From: Paracamarosporium sp. OC-R06-R3
Taxonomy: Eukaryota > Ascomycota > Dothideomycetes > Pleosporales > Didymosphaeriaceae
Length of the DNA: 64,000 nt
Assembly: GCA_019828545.1 (NCBI GenBank)
Contig: JACVRA010000341.1
Span: 1 to 64,000, forward strand
Direction of reading: 5' to 3'
Position 1 is the first letter of the stretch. Each line of letters starts with the position of its first letter. Below, piece by piece: positions 11,176 through 23,451 of the stretch. The notes under the pieces were generated by a model, which was not told the origin of the DNA, did not search any database, and worked only from the letters and a program-made list of their open reading frames with translations. The position numbers were made by a program, and so were the translations under genes.

Positions 11176-13763
11176 ATGGCGAATGTTGAAGATGAAACCT
11201 GGGACAGGATTAGGGGTGCTAGAGAGCAGGAAATGAAGCAAGTGGGGTTTGAGAAAAGCATCGTAGAGCGCAAAGATGATAGCCTCCGGGAGGAGCTTGG
11301 CGCCACGAGAAACACTGCCACTTCGAGACTGCTGATACCAAAAATTGACATCCCACAAGGGAACGTCTCTTCAACCGAACCGACCGGGTCTGGCACAGTG
11401 CCAGAGCCCAAAATCAAAAGAACCACAGAATATCGCCAAGAGTCCGATGGAACGCTACTTTATACGCGTAGCGTCGGTGACGATGGGAAGGCTAAACGAC
11501 GAACACACACTGGAGCGGTCTTTGAGATCGTCGATGTCTTCTACACAGCGGAGACCAAAGACACAGCGAAACCATCTGAGATCGCTAAAATCGACGGTTC
11601 GGGCGCTTTGGCACCAATCGTTAGCTATGTTTCCCGACAGTATATCCGCATCTACTCGCATTCTGTCATCAGCGCGGTGCAAGCTGTAGTGAATTATTAT
11701 CCTAGGCATTCCGTCATTGGCGATCCAATCGAGCTTTTTGAACCATATGCGATCCTTGTGCATCATTGGGACGAGTTGAAAGAATACCGAGAAAGATTCA
11801 GGCCCGATATTCTTTCGCAAGGTGAGCAGTCGAGAGACTGCCTTTTAACGGACACTTATGAGCATCTTGGTTATATTTTGGACTTCCTAGAAGACATGTG
11901 GGGAGATAAGGTGCGAAAGGAAAGAGAACGATGGTCACAGCCTGTCCCGACAGCGACTTATGAGATGCTGTGGCTGCTGCTGAAGCCTGGAACTGATATT
12001 TATTACGACATTGATCGGGCTAACTCTCGAGAGCCGTTTGTTGTGTCTCATGTGTTTATATTCATGTTCAACAACGGTATCCTTGACTACGATGTTAAAC
12101 TATGGCATCTGGGTGGTTCAGACCATAGATACATTCAACCGGAAGAAACAGAGGCCTCAATACGACGTTTCGCTGGGGAGAGGGCAATTCAGTCATTGGA
12201 GATCTTCCCATGCCAGTATCTCGATGAGCATTCACAGCGAAAAGCGGCGCTCATAAAACGCGGTCAGCGATTCCTCGAACTACGTGAGAAGAAATGTATG
12301 TATTTCAACGGAGAGAGCAGTTCAGAGCCGAGGCGCGAGGTGAGCATGAGTACAATAGATAGATGCTTGTCTAACGTTGAATTAGTACAGAGGCTATGTG
12401 ATGGTCGACTGTACTCAATATGTCATCGACGAGGAACCAGAAGTCAAGTTCAGTGATACTGTCGATACTAAACCATCTGGCACACCACATTGCGTCTGTG
12501 TACGTTGCTCAAGCATGGACACCAAATCAAAGAGACCAGCCAAGTTCGATGGATACACGCGCATATACCCGAAGCAGGTAGATCGCTTGACTGATCACCA
12601 GTACTTTCTCTGTTCTAGAGACACGCCGGCATTTGTGTTTCATATCAGGGAGTGGAGTGTGTAAATGCTAGATTATTCTCGAGGCAACCGCTAACTTCTT
12701 AGTAGAGACATTGTTTCTTGATGGTTTCCATGATCCAAGATGGGATCTGGGCCTGGTCGATAACCTTGTCCTGAAGTCTCATTACAAAAGCCTAATTCTC
12801 AACATATCGAAGACTTTCATGGATCAGAAACAGGCCATGAGCAAGAAATCTCACGACGCAGTACATGATTTCACCGATAACAAGACTGACACGGATGTGG
12901 AACGATTCCAGCCATGGTCCGCAGACTTCATTGAAAATAAAGGCAAGGGTCTTATCTTCCTGCTCCATGGTAAGCCTGGGGTCGGCAAAACCTACACTGC
13001 AGAGTGTATAGCGGAGCACATTAAGCGTCCGCTTCTCCCTATCACATGCACGGATATCGGTGTAGATCCTGTGAAAGTGGAGAACAATTTAGTGCGCTGG
13101 TTCAAGATTGCTCATAGTTGGGATGCGGTGATGTTGCTAGACGAAGCGGACATATATATGGAGTACCGACAGATCCACGACTTGACCCGTAACAACTTGG
13201 TTGCGAGCTTTTTGCGTGCTATCGAGTATTATGAGGGCATCCTTTTCCTAACCACTAACCGAGTAGGAACGTTCGATGAGGCTTTCTTATCTCGCATCAA
13301 CCTGACCATTTACTATCCTGACTTTTCCGACGAAGAACGCGAGATAATTTGGAACAACTACTTTGACAAGTTAGAGAGGGAAGCAGGCGAACAGTTTTAC
13401 GTGTCAGACAGCACGAAAGAATACGCCTCTGGGTCTGAAGCTATAAAGCAGCTGAAATGGAATGGGCGAGAGATTCGCAACGGTAAGTGCTCTCACATAT
13501 GCTCTCATGAATGCCAAGCAAATCTAACCTCCGTAGCCTTTCAAATAGCTGTAAATCTTGCTCAAGCTGAAGGAACCAAGGATAAGAAAGGGCGTTTCGT
13601 TGTGAAGCGTGACCACATCAAAGTGACGGCGGAGCTATCGAAGGAGTTCAAAAACTACATGGTCTCCGTGCACAAGAAGAACGAAAGTCAACGAGCGCAG
13701 TTGATGGGTTATCGATACGATGCATTCAATTCGCCGAATGTAACCAAGCAGGATTTTGTTTAG
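11176..13763 (+). CDS. AAA+ ATPase with DUF7025 N-terminal region
   Basis: Four exons, about 813 aa: 11176-12339, 12386-12656, 12703-13482, 13537-13763; introns of 46, 46 and 54 nt, total divisible by three. The N-terminal half matches the fungal DUF7025 region that precedes many AAA ATPases (FEPYAILVHHWDEL, then YRGYVMVDCTQYVID in exon 2). Exon 3 carries the AAA core: Walker A GKPGVGKT near residue 566, Walker B VMLLDEADIY near 620, sensor 1 LFLTTNR, and an arginine-finger-like FLSRINLTIYY. GREIRN of the lid ends exon 3 and FQIAVNLA begins exon 4. All catalytic residues are present. The protein probably remodels a partner by ATP hydrolysis; the substrate is unknown. The last intron is in frame and free of stops, so its retention would insert 18 residues beside sensor 2. 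Confidence 0.88.
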
Positions 13764-14530
13764 AGAGATAGTTGCAAGCGAGCCACACATGTTTTGGAAC
13801 ACACAATTGTTTCCGCGAATAATATCCTCGAGCCTAGGTGTAGCTATCAATCCCTACATCGTTTTACTTTGATTCAATCGTTCTGGCTAGCGTTCGCCTT
13901 TCTACTTACACCACCTTCTGCATTTGACGTTATCTCGCGCGAGATCGATTGTCGATAACGAAAACTCGACTGGCCAGATTAGCCGGTCAGACTATCTATG
14001 ATGCCAGACTCCTCTACCAATAACGCCATTGTACTTGACGTTGCTTGTGCCATAATTAAGCATAACCAAGTTCCGAGGAAGCTTTCATACCGTAGGTGCC
14101 ATGACTTTGTCTTTCCGGAATTGAATCATATACTTGGGAGGCGCGTATCGCTCCGCGAAAGTAACACTACGGCTTGAGACTCACTACATGAGCCTATCTT
14201 ACCGTTGATCTTACCATGGATTCCCAGTCTATCAAGATTTCATAGTGACTACTTGTGAGCGCCTACCTCAAAGAGCAAGACTAAAATCAACAGTATGAGT
14301 ATCAAAATCCTTCGTCTCGTGTCGCCCATGAATCGTGCGAGTACTCCGAGTCTCTAACCTACCCCGTCTCTAGCCGACCTCGAGAGCTATCAGTTATCTC
14401 TGAAGCTAGAACAGATTTTGGAGGGTTCTCAGGTATAAATGTACGTCTCAATGTCCTTCGGGGTATCTCTTCACTCCATTACTTCAAACAACTCTTGTTA
14501 CAATACAGAACTCACTTCAATTCTTCCAAG
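13764..14530. other. Intergenic, upstream of small secreted protein
   Basis: No gene seen. The right end contains the promoter and 5' leader of the small secreted protein gene. Confidence 0.4.
14434..14439 (+). promoter_or_regulatory. Putative TATA box
   Basis: A TATAAA motif lies 97 bp upstream of the ATG of the small cysteine-rich gene, a suitable distance for a core promoter in a filamentous fungus. It is assigned on motif and spacing only. Confidence 0.4.
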
Positions 14531-14719
14531 ATGCAGTTCAAAGCTACCATCATCGTCCTCGCCACCATGGCTCTGAGCGTCCTTGCCAACCCCGTCCCTG
14601 GCACCACTGCCATCAGCCAGGCTGCTGACGACCTTCTTGAGCGTGGTACTGCCATTTGCTACTGCCTCTGTGACCCCTGCACTGGAAAGTGCAAGCTGTG
14701 TGAGTCTGGTGGAAAATGA
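14531..14719 (+). CDS. Small cysteine-rich secreted protein (effector-like)
   Basis: Single-exon gene of 62 aa. The first 19-20 residues form a textbook signal peptide (MQFKATIIVLATMALSVLAN), followed by a short propeptide-like stretch ending in LERG. The mature C-terminus packs six cysteines at 43, 45, 47, 50, 54 and 57 (CYCLCDPCTGKCKLC). This dense spacing would suit three disulfides or metal binding. Codons are strongly C-ending at third positions, which suggests high expression. A TATA box lies 97 bp upstream. I do not recognise a named family. Small size, secretion and Cys content are the usual marks of effector candidates or antimicrobial peptides, but no activity can be read from the sequence. 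Confidence 0.75.
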   Translation: MQFKATIIVLATMALSVLANPVPGTTAISQAADDLLERGTAICYCLCDPCTGKCKLCESGGK

Positions 14720-15957
14720 AAGGCAGTGAGTACATCGAACTACTATTCGTCGTAAAGCTAAAGATGATAGGATCCCAGATAATTTGTATCCCTGGATAGT
14801 AACACAAGGATTCTGAGAGGCGGATACGGGTAGCATCAAGCTGTATTTAAACAATGAGTCTTGGACACGAGTTGGCATATCTAGATCGTAGATTGAATTG
14901 TCGCTTGCCTCGTCTTACCAACGCTTTCCATCCATTTGGTTGTCGTGCGCATGCCAGACTCTTTCTTCCTAAATCACAAGACATAATGACTTCTATATGC
15001 CATTATCGCGATGTATGTGTCGATATTTTATGGGAATCGAGCACTCCTTGACATTCACTGGGCAGTGGAGCGACGCAAGCGTAGTGCGAACGATTATGAT
15101 GTACTATAGACTCCGCTCATTCCTCATCATCTGCGGGTACAAGCACGCGTGTCTAATCATCTACCCAGTATTGGACCATGGAAGCCAACCGCACTTGGGT
15201 CCGTAACCGCCGCGAGGTCATACTAAAATCTTCTCTGATCTACCTACCTGCCCATCGATACAACTTAAAGGCTTCTTTACAGCAAGTTTCACAGTTTCTC
15301 ATGTTCTTTATCAGCGTTGCACCAACACGGTATGACGATAATGTCGAACTAACATGTTGCACATAGTGTGCTCTCCGAACATCAACATCATCCGTCCAAG
15401 ACCAACTCGTGCCTGACCACATCAATGTTCCCCTTGTCGTTTCGTATCTTTCCAATTGCCGTACCCGCTCAACAATATTTACAACCCCCTACGAATTGCC
15501 CACAACATTCAAGCTCAACACGATCCGCTATAGCATGTCTCATGTTCCACAACCACACGTCCCCCTTCTCTCTCACTCCTTCTTCTATTCCTCTCCCTCT
15601 CGCTAAGCGCATATCCTATATAGTTAACAACATGCAATCGTCGTAGTAACAACACTGAAGACGATGACGTTGATATAACCCCAATAAATATTTTAGTTGT
15701 TTCAGACAGACCTATTCCAGCACACTATGCAGATATCGAATATGAACATCGAAGGGAAACACGGACCCAAGCTCTACGCTCAATATGAAACCCCAACATT
15801 CTTCTTTTGGAACAGCCTAGATATGTAACAGAAAGCAACACCAGACAACATGAGGCAATCATCCCTATGCGTTGAAACGTATATACATAAACATAACCCA
15901 TCCCAACTCCAATCCCAATCACCTCATCACTCATAAATCATACCATCATGCCCCAAA
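14720..15957. other. Intergenic, no supported gene
   Basis: Only short frames without family features. A pyrimidine-rich tract around 15555-15605 (CCCTTCTCTCTC-type) is the only notable local composition. It also holds the 3' flank of the esterase gene. Confidence 0.4.
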
Positions 15958-17649
15958 TTATATATAAAATTCCTCCAAATTTGCCTTCAAGAAAGTCGCC
16001 GTATCAGCACGGAAATCGTCCTTGATGAGCGTATTCGAGTTCGCCCCGAAGCTCTTCAACTGCTTCCCCACACTCCACTGCGGCCAGTCGCTCAGCCCAC
16101 TATCCTTATTCGGATCAAGATTGTATACAAACGAGAAATAATACCCGCGAATCGACTTCGCCGCATTGTTAGGCAGCACGCCGTAGAACACTTGCAGGAG
16201 GTCTGAGCCGTGGAATGTCCCCAGGATAGGCGTTCCGTAGTCGTATGTAGACAAGTACGACCAAGAAGGGACGTCGGGAAAGACGGAAGACGACGTCTCG
16301 AGGAAGACGCGACGGGTGATGGTGAAGGTGATGTCGCCGATGATGGCGGAGATGCGCTTGAATTGCGGGTACCAGTTGTTCAGGAGCAGAGTGCGGAAGG
16401 GGGAGCCGTCTTCTAGCGTGTTCTGATATGTGTCTACTAGGCCTTGGATTGTCTTTGTGTTGGCCGTGGGGAAGAAGATGGTGGAGAGGTACTTAGTTAC
16501 GTCTTGGGTGGTGGTTAGGTTAGGTGTGAAGAGTCCAAATAGCGTGCCTTCGTCTTCCTGGTCGCCGACTATGAAGGGCACCTTGGCGTATTTTCCTGAT
16601 GCGACGAGCGCGTCAGGGGATGCTGTCAAGGCGGTGCCATCCGGGCGCGGTAGATACGAGAGAGCGACGGAGTTGTAGGAGAGGATGCCAGGAACGGAAT
16701 TAGCCGCGTTGAGGAAGGTAGTGTAGTCTTTCGAACGTAGGCAGGCAAGCGTATCGGATGATGAGGAGCATCCAGCGTTCTTGACGACGAGGTCGTACAC
16801 GGCTTGACCTTTTGCACTGTCGACTGGGTCGGCGGGTACAACGGACCCAGAGTTCATAATACCAGCGCGGAAGAGCGGTTTGCCCTTGTATGTGTTGTCA
16901 CCATCATAGAGTAGCATCTGGTCAGCCACCGAAATAGCTCCTGCAGATTCTCCCCATATTGTGACTTTATCGGGGTCGCCTCCGAAGGCAGCGATGTTGT
17001 CGGCCACCCATTTGAGACCAAGGCGTTGGTCCAAAAGGCCCAGGTTGGCAGAACCATCTTTCAGGATCTCTTTGCCGGGGAGGAAACCGAATCCACCGAC
17101 GCGGTAGTTGACCGCGACGAAGATGATGGGCTTGCCTTCACTGATGGAGCTGGTGACTAGGGAGGTGCCGTCGTACATCTGGGTAGAGCCTAATTCGAAG
17201 CCGCCGCCAAAGATCCAGAAGAGTACAGGGAGTTTCGAGGAGCTTGTTGTGCCTGCTGGTCGCTGGACATTGATGGTCAAACAATCCTCACCAGCATTGG
17301 TTACAGTCTGAAAGAGTGGCGTGTTGAGGATCGTTCCAAGCACATTGGTAGGGAAATTGCTTTCGTCGAGACTGAAGAAAAACTGTGGGCATGCTTTGGG
17401 TGTCTGTGACCCGTCGACCTTACCGACAGAAGATGTAAGAGGCTGTGGTGGCTTCAGACGGAGGTTTCCTGTAGGCGGTTGCGCGAAAGGTATGCCATTG
17501 AAGGTTTCAACGCCTAAGAGTGTTTTTCCAACGACCGTCGCTCCGGGAGAAGGTGCAACGACTGTGGGAGACGCCCTCTTATCCAAGGGTACTGCTGCTG
17601 GAGCCGCGTTTACCAGCGGCAGCAGAGAGAAGAGGATTGCTGCCTTCAT
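15958..17649 (-). CDS. Secreted type-B carboxylesterase/lipase
   Basis: Single-exon, 563 aa, full length for the family. Residues 1-16 form a signal peptide, followed by a basic KR site (24-25) that could be a propeptide cleavage point. The alpha/beta-hydrolase signatures are present: [13 protein letters not shown] near 52, [11 protein letters not shown] near 121, oxyanion-hole GGG at 148-150, nucleophile Ser235 in GESAG, acid Glu367 in EDEGT, and His480 in FHGSDL. This is a complete Ser-Glu-His triad as in the Candida rugosa lipase/cholinesterase fold. It should hydrolyse carboxylic esters outside the cell; the substrate cannot be told from sequence. The plus-strand neighbours are far away, so it appears to be a stand-alone gene. 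Confidence 0.93.
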   Translation of the reverse strand: MKAAILFSLLPLVNAAPAAVPLDKRASPTVVAPSPGATVVGKTLLGVETFNGIPFAQPPTGNLRLKPPQPLTSSVGKVDGSQTPKACPQFFFSLDESNFPTNVLGTILNTPLFQTVTNAGEDCLTINVQRPAGTTSSSKLPVLFWIFGGGFELGSTQMYDGTSLVTSSISEGKPIIFVAVNYRVGGFGFLPGKEILKDGSANLGLLDQRLGLKWVADNIAAFGGDPDKVTIWGESAGAISVADQMLLYDGDNTYKGKPLFRAGIMNSGSVVPADPVDSAKGQAVYDLVVKNAGCSSSSDTLACLRSKDYTTFLNAANSVPGILSYNSVALSYLPRPDGTALTASPDALVASGKYAKVPFIVGDQEDEGTLFGLFTPNLTTTQDVTKYLSTIFFPTANTKTIQGLVDTYQNTLEDGSPFRTLLLNNWYPQFKRISAIIGDITFTITRRVFLETSSSVFPDVPSWSYLSTYDYGTPILGTFHGSDLLQVFYGVLPNNAAKSIRGYYFSFVYNLDPNKDSGLSDWPQWSVGKQLKSFGANSNTLIKDDFRADTATFLKANLEEFYI

Positions 17650-20002
17650 TTTGGATTAGATGGACAGAATGAGAGACAACGAATTTGACGATCTGTCTGC
17701 ACCACGACAAATTCGAACATACGAGCAGAGTGTGCCTCTTTAAGTCTGTCCTTCAGAAATGTTCACAAGCTTCAAGGAACCGGAAGTATTCTGCCCGTAA
17801 AGAGGCCTCGGTCAATGCACTGAGCTGCGTACAGGTGCATACCACGCGAACTGGAGGTAGGAAATATGTCCGACATCGCGGGCCCTGTACATATACGGTG
17901 GCTTGGTAAATCCAGGTAGCAGAGGGACGATGCCAGAACTGGGACGCCCGGATCTGCAGCCCTGCAACGGAAGGTACACTTTGTATGTACACAAACCAAT
18001 CGCATCCAGTGGATTGGACAAGCCACCAGGGGTAACGCTTGTAATCCTCGTAGCGCCGGGAGCGATGTTGACATTCAACGCCATGTTATTTTCGCTGCGC
18101 GTGGTCATGAGGATAATTGCTGGTAGCCGCAACGAATCATATTACGCCCCCGTACAACTTCCCTAGACGCCGACTCGCCAACTATTTGGGTCTTTGCTGA
18201 TCTTGGTTAGTAACCCAATCCTTTGCCCTGCACCAACATGCACTGTTGACGATTTTCTGGACCGGATACGGGGAGCATATATTGTATGCAATGCACGATG
18301 ACAACAGTTTGCTCAGAAACGATCGCAGCATTCAATTGCGTATTCAAGAAAGAAAACAGGCAGGCGAACGATCGCGACTTCAGAGCAGCTTTCATGATCG
18401 ATCAGTAGTGTCGGTCACTAGTGTGCACGGATAATTGCCGAGTGCATGCTTGGGGTTGCCAATATGCGGGGTACGGGGTACGCCTCTCACAACCGTTGCT
18501 CACCCTCCAACACACCGCTAAGATGGCTTCGAGGCGCAATAAGATCGCCCGATGTGCCTCGGTATCCTGCACGATGGATCGGATCTGGCGCACAGCGGTA
18601 TTTTCACGTGGAGGATAGGAAGAAGAGCGACCGAAGGTTGAGGGTAGAATGAGAGTCTAAGCAATGAGATGTGGGCAAACCGAAGTGAAGAAGAGTTCTA
18701 AGGTTGATAAATTAAGTGCCAGTTAATGCATGTCTACCAGATGTAGCTCTTGTTGTTACGAGAAGCGGATAGGAAACGTGAGCTGCGAGTCTTTGTCCGA
18801 GAGTACATGGCTCGGAACTCGACTTGGTGAGCAGGCTATGCTTCCCCCAAGCCCGCACGTTGAGTACCGCGGTACACGTGGCCTGCGACATCCGGTACAA
18901 GCGGTTGCTACAACTGACCTTTGGCTCAAAGAAGTAATCGCCCCGAGGCTTCATCGCATGCGGAACGGCGCCCCTTGACCGGACAGCATGCTTAGAATCT
19001 GGGGAAATCACGAAGGCGTATCGCCCGTAAAGGTACCTAGCACATGACCATCAGAACAGAGTCTGTGCTCGGACTCCCCGGTTACTGCAGGGAATGAACT
19101 TTGGCGTAGAGTCGAGGCAGTGTAAGCAGAATTGCTCGGCTCCGGGCTAAGATTCGGTCGACATTAGTAGTTGTCACGATGCCCATGCATGGAAACCATT
19201 GAAATTGTTTAACGGTAATGCCTGGTGCTCCGATGAGATGCAAAGCAAGGACGCATTCGCTCAGACTGCGTGTTTGGTCCACGGATCCTGCCTTCACTCA
19301 CGGAAGTGATCGTGATTGATTCTCATAGGTATTTCGATCCGTAATCCATGATGTGGATCTCAGTATCCCCAGTGGTACATGTTGCTGACGAACGTTCTGG
19401 TTGACTGGCTTCGATAGTACCGACACGCCCTGGCCGTTAGAAGCTGACATTTGGCGGCAGTAGAAAGAGCACAAATCTTAAACTAACATGCTGTCTTCGA
19501 GACTTAGAAAACCCCCAGGAAAGAGACGACTCGTATCTGGAGACGAGAGGAATTCCATGTTCGCTTACATAAGGGTCCAGACACGTGCAAGCTTTCTTTG
19601 TTTGGGCTATGACGTAGCTCGCCAGACGTCATCTCCGGCAGCTCTGCTTCTGATCAAGCTCAAGGAATGAAGGCAATCTATCGTTCTTGATCGCCTTGCA
19701 GATATCCAGATCACAGTAGCCAGGACTAGCGTCTTGTATCCCGCGTTCGGCACGCTTTGATTGGAACCAGGCGCGAGAATCAGGTACACAGGCACGGCCT
19801 GCAACCCCGCGGTGACGTGCAAGTTCGCAATTTGACCACTTCAGCTTGCAAGAGGAGGCTGTGCGTGACCCTGAGTTGGCCCAATACGTCATACGATCAC
19901 AGGCTTGCGATAGCTTCATAACGCGCGTTCTCTGCACTCCTAGTACTTAGCACATCTTACTATTACACACCACACTGAATCCTACCTCATCTCAACCCAA
20001 CA
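17650..20002. other. 2.35-kb gene-free region
   Basis: This long gap separates two divergently transcribed genes. Short frames occur on both strands, but none shows a domain, signal peptide or convincing splice pattern. No tRNA-like cloverleaf or transposon ends were seen. It may hold long regulatory regions or an unrecognised noncoding transcript. Confidence 0.4.
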
Positions 20003-21240
20003 ATGGAGACTATTAGCAACGTCGTGAACACGGTTTCTACCACGGCTACGAAGGCCATATGGGGCGAGCAGGCTGCCGCGGGCAATGAAACCGCCGGCAA
20101 GGAGCCCGTGTCCGGCGTCCAGGGCGAGGGCACGGCGACTGAGCCCTACGACCAGGGCAATGCAGGTACGATTGTGCAGCCTACACATATTTATGGCAAT
20201 GTAAGAATACGATACTGACGGTTACGGCGACTTGTAGAGGACCCCACCGATCCCACGACGAACAATGAGACGGCCGGCAAAGAGCCCGTGAGCGGTCTAC
20301 AGGGCAAGGGCACCACCTCCGAGCCCTTCGACCAAGGTAACTCAGGTACACAGAATTCAATGACATGCAATGCTACCGCTGGATCGCACTGCTAATTGTT
20401 TGTACAAAAGCGGACGCTACGAACCCCCTCTCTACCGGCACCACCTCCCTTCCTATCCGCGAGAAGTCGTCTACATCCATAGAAACACCCGACCTCTCCG
20501 CTAAACCTACCATCCCCACCGGCGACGCCTTCAACTCGGCCACCGCAGCAAATGCATCCACCGCGGGCCAGCCCTCCACAATCACCTCGCCTGAGGCCGA
20601 CACCGCCGGTGCAAGCGCAACGCAGAACCTCTCCGACACGCTCTCCAAGACCACGACAGACACAAACAACGCACCCACCTCCCTCCCCAGCGGCCCCGAA
20701 ACCCCCGGCCTCGCAGGCTTCGCAGAAAACCGCGTCATCTCCCCAGACGACAAGTCGCAGATCCCCACCTCAGTGACAAACGTGTCCAGCAGCGAAGCCA
20801 AACCCACCGCAGACGACCAATCCGCCGGTCTAGCAGGAACGCAGAACGTGTCCGACACCCTTGCAAAGGCGAACACGCCCCCCTTGAGCCCGAAATCCGG
20901 ACCCACGGCAACCGGCAACGAAGGCGGCGCGCCCCTCGGCAGCGCAAAGGGAACGGGCGAGGCACATGTCCCTAGCACGGGCGTGGCTGCTGATGGAGGA
21001 GATTTCGATGCCAGCAAAGCGGGCGCCGGAAAGGAGGCTGAGCGTACGTCGCGGTCCCGTGGGAGTTCCCTGAGGGGTTTGTTAGAACGTGCTGATATGG
21101 TTACAGGGTTGGTGCAGAAGGGCGACACAGGGGAGAAGGAAGCGAGGAAGAGTGAGGAGGGGGCTGCGGAGAAGGGTGAGGGGAAGGTGTCGAAGATGGA
21201 GAAGTTGAAGGAGAAGTTGCATATTGGGCATAAGCACTAG
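20003..21240 (+). CDS. Low-complexity hydrophilic (LEA-like) repeat protein
   Basis: Three exons, about 366 aa: 20003-20165, 20238-20345, 20411-21240. Exons 1 and 2 each encode one copy of a motif (NETAGKEPVSGxQGxGTxxEP then DQGN), and both end at the same phase after the same codon. Exon 3 is rich in Ser, Thr, Pro, Ala and Gly and carries a second internal repeat (TQNLSDTLSK and TQNVSDTLAK). It ends in a Lys/Glu-rich tail closing with KLKEKLHIGHKH. No signal peptide, transmembrane segment or enzyme motif is present. The composition suggests a disordered, stress-related protein. The tail is one I associate with conserved fungal hypothetical proteins, but the function is unknown. Confidence 0.8.
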
Positions 21241-21684
21241 AATGGAGCAGTGGAGAGGTTGAAGGGAGGAGGGGCGGTCCACGAGTCCACGGCTTTGGTT
21301 CGATTTACGAGTTTGATACCTACGCCTTACTAGAAGGCTTTTAATTCCAGCTATTTGATTTTCGCGGAGTCCTTATCTCCCCTGTCTGAAAAGCACGCAT
21401 GCGTAACACTGACAGGCATATGTACGCCATGAGAATTGATGGATAAATTCATGCAACACACATGCGTGCATGCATACATAGAAAGCATTGCCCGTCTGCT
21501 ACTCTGTGACATGACGTGACATGGTATCTAGATTGCGCTCATCTAAACGTGCGTGTGTGTATATATATATGAGATTTACAACGCTGTGCGACGGATTTCC
21601 CCGAGATAGATACGCCTGCTCCTTATCCAAACGCCGTGAGATCGTGGTACCAATTTAGTACGTGGTCTATATGGTACAAGGAGG
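21241..21684. other. Intergenic (convergent 3' ends)
   Basis: Region between the LEA-like gene and the 3' end of RIB1. It contains a short GT/TA alternating tract (about 21549-21571) and CATGCGTGCATGCAT-like alternation near 21460-21475, but no gene. Confidence 0.4.
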
Positions 21685-22997
21685 TCATTGCTGCGTGAGC
21701 ATGTGTTTGAATTTTTCGATCTGCGTGCGGGTCGTTAGGAATATTTGCGTGGAGGTAGACGCAGCGTAGATGGAGAGACTAAACGGAGAGGGGAAGGGAA
21801 AAGGGGAAATAGACGAACCTTGGTACTAAGATACTTCTCCACCTCCTCGCTCTTAATGCCCGCCTTGCCGCCCGTCTTCCATGCAAGCGGCACCATAGCC
21901 ATCCTCTCCTTGACCACGACTTCCCGCCCTGGACCCTCCACCGCCCGCACCTTATCCGGGTTGTTCGTCAACAGGCGTATCCCCTCCTCGCCTCCTAGTC
22001 CCAGGTCTACGAGCATGCTCGTCGCGAGCCCATAACTCCGCGCATCGGCTGGATGTCGTAGCATGATATTCGCTTCGTAAGTGTCATTGCCGAGATCTTG
22101 CAAGTTATACGCCTTGAGCTTCTCTCCTAGGCCGATCCCGCGGCCTTCTTGCCGCAGATAGATTATTACGCCACCGGAGGGAGAAATGTGCGGGGATGAC
22201 ATCAGGCGCGCGGCTTCATCGAGTTGCTCGCCGCAGTCGCAGCGCGCGGACCACACCGTCTCGCCGGTGTAGCACTCGGAGTGGATTCGTACGAGGGGCA
22301 GCTCAGCGTTTGTCGGGGCGGAGGGCACATCGCCTGATTCCGAAGACGCGGAAGACGACGAGAGCAGACCACCCGTTGGCTTGGTAGTCACAGCGGTTTG
22401 AGCCTTCGGCATAACGCCCTCTGACCGCTTAATCTCCGCAATCCGCGAGTGCGTCCGCCCCGGGAACAGTCTCCCCACGTACGCACCCCGCGTCATACGG
22501 TCCAACTCCGTCTCGCCTTCCCTCTCGCGGTCCAGACTCCGGCTCCGTATCTGGTTGCCGAATACAATGGCCAGGTGCTCCTTCGTGTCGACGTTATTCC
22601 GGTACACGTGCAACCACATCTCGTGGCCCGTGGTGGTCGGTATGCGCGCGCGGACCTCGCATTCTACCACGGGAAGCTGCTGAAGGAGCTCCGGGCGCGG
22701 AGAATTTGAGGTGGATGGCGGAAGTACAGGTACGGAGCGTGGAGCGCGGGGTCGAGGGTCTGAGGGTGTGAGGATGCCGGGCGTGGCTGGCGGCGTGAAG
22801 GCGGGGCTTATGAGACTCGGCGGAGGCTGTTGCGAAGGTCGTCGCTTCTCCTTTGCGGGCTTGACTGGAGCATTCTCGGCCGAAGGTGGTATAGAGTCGT
22901 CTGCGAGGTCGTAGTCTTCTAGGTGGCGCGAGTGCTCCGGTCGCGGCGAGTGGAGCGGCGGGAATACCGGCGACGAGTGCGCGGGGAGGTCTGGCAT
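21685..22997 (-). CDS. RIB1: GTP cyclohydrolase II (riboflavin biosynthesis)
   Basis: Two exons, about 404 aa: 22997-21819 and 21720-21685, separated by a 98-nt intron. It catalyses the first committed step of riboflavin synthesis, opening GTP to a diaminopyrimidinone with release of formate and pyrophosphate. The core has the zinc ligands in [17 protein letters not shown], the catalytic loop [12 protein letters not shown], and LLTNNP near the end. The C-terminal exon ([11 protein letters not shown]) restores the usual family end; without splicing the protein would have an unrelated tail. The first 90 or so residues are Pro/Ser-rich and variable, as in other fungal RIB1 proteins. The chosen start is MPDLPAHSS. 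The frame stays open to 23333, so a longer N-terminus is possible. Confidence 0.93.
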
Positions 22998-23451
22998 TTC
23001 TTCCTGTGTGCGATGGGGAAGCACAGCAGCAATTGGGCGGCGAGGATGCGAAAGAAAAGTGGGAGGTTCTGCGGGACGGTTGATGAGACGCGGCAAGTAT
23101 ATCACCGAGGCTTTTGCGAATCGGCGGGGTGACAGACGGGTTCCGAAGACAGCATCCTCCGTTCGGAACCTGGCCCGGCCGCTGGGATGCTTATTAACCC
23201 CACTCATCATAATCACCACATAATCAAAGCTGTTGATGCAAAAGACTAGCGAGTCATTAGCGATGTCTTCTTTGTGTTTCCACGGTTCTCGCCCTTCATG
23301 TTCATTCAGAATATCTCGTAGCATACAGGTCATAGCACAGCCCGAAAAGTTGTCAAAACTGACGCAGGTACTGTGATATCCAACATCTTACAACGACCAA
23401 CGCGTAATCTCACGCCATACGCATCGCTCAGGCAACAGGGTATCATGTCCT
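22998..23451. other. RIB1 upstream and transporter 3' flank
   Basis: The RIB1 frame remains open to 23333 without a family match, so this is probably 5' leader and promoter. No other gene was seen. Confidence 0.4.

Noticed and set aside
20373..21128. 251-codon minus-strand frame
   Set aside because: Antisense shadow of the low-complexity exon 3 of the LEA-like gene.
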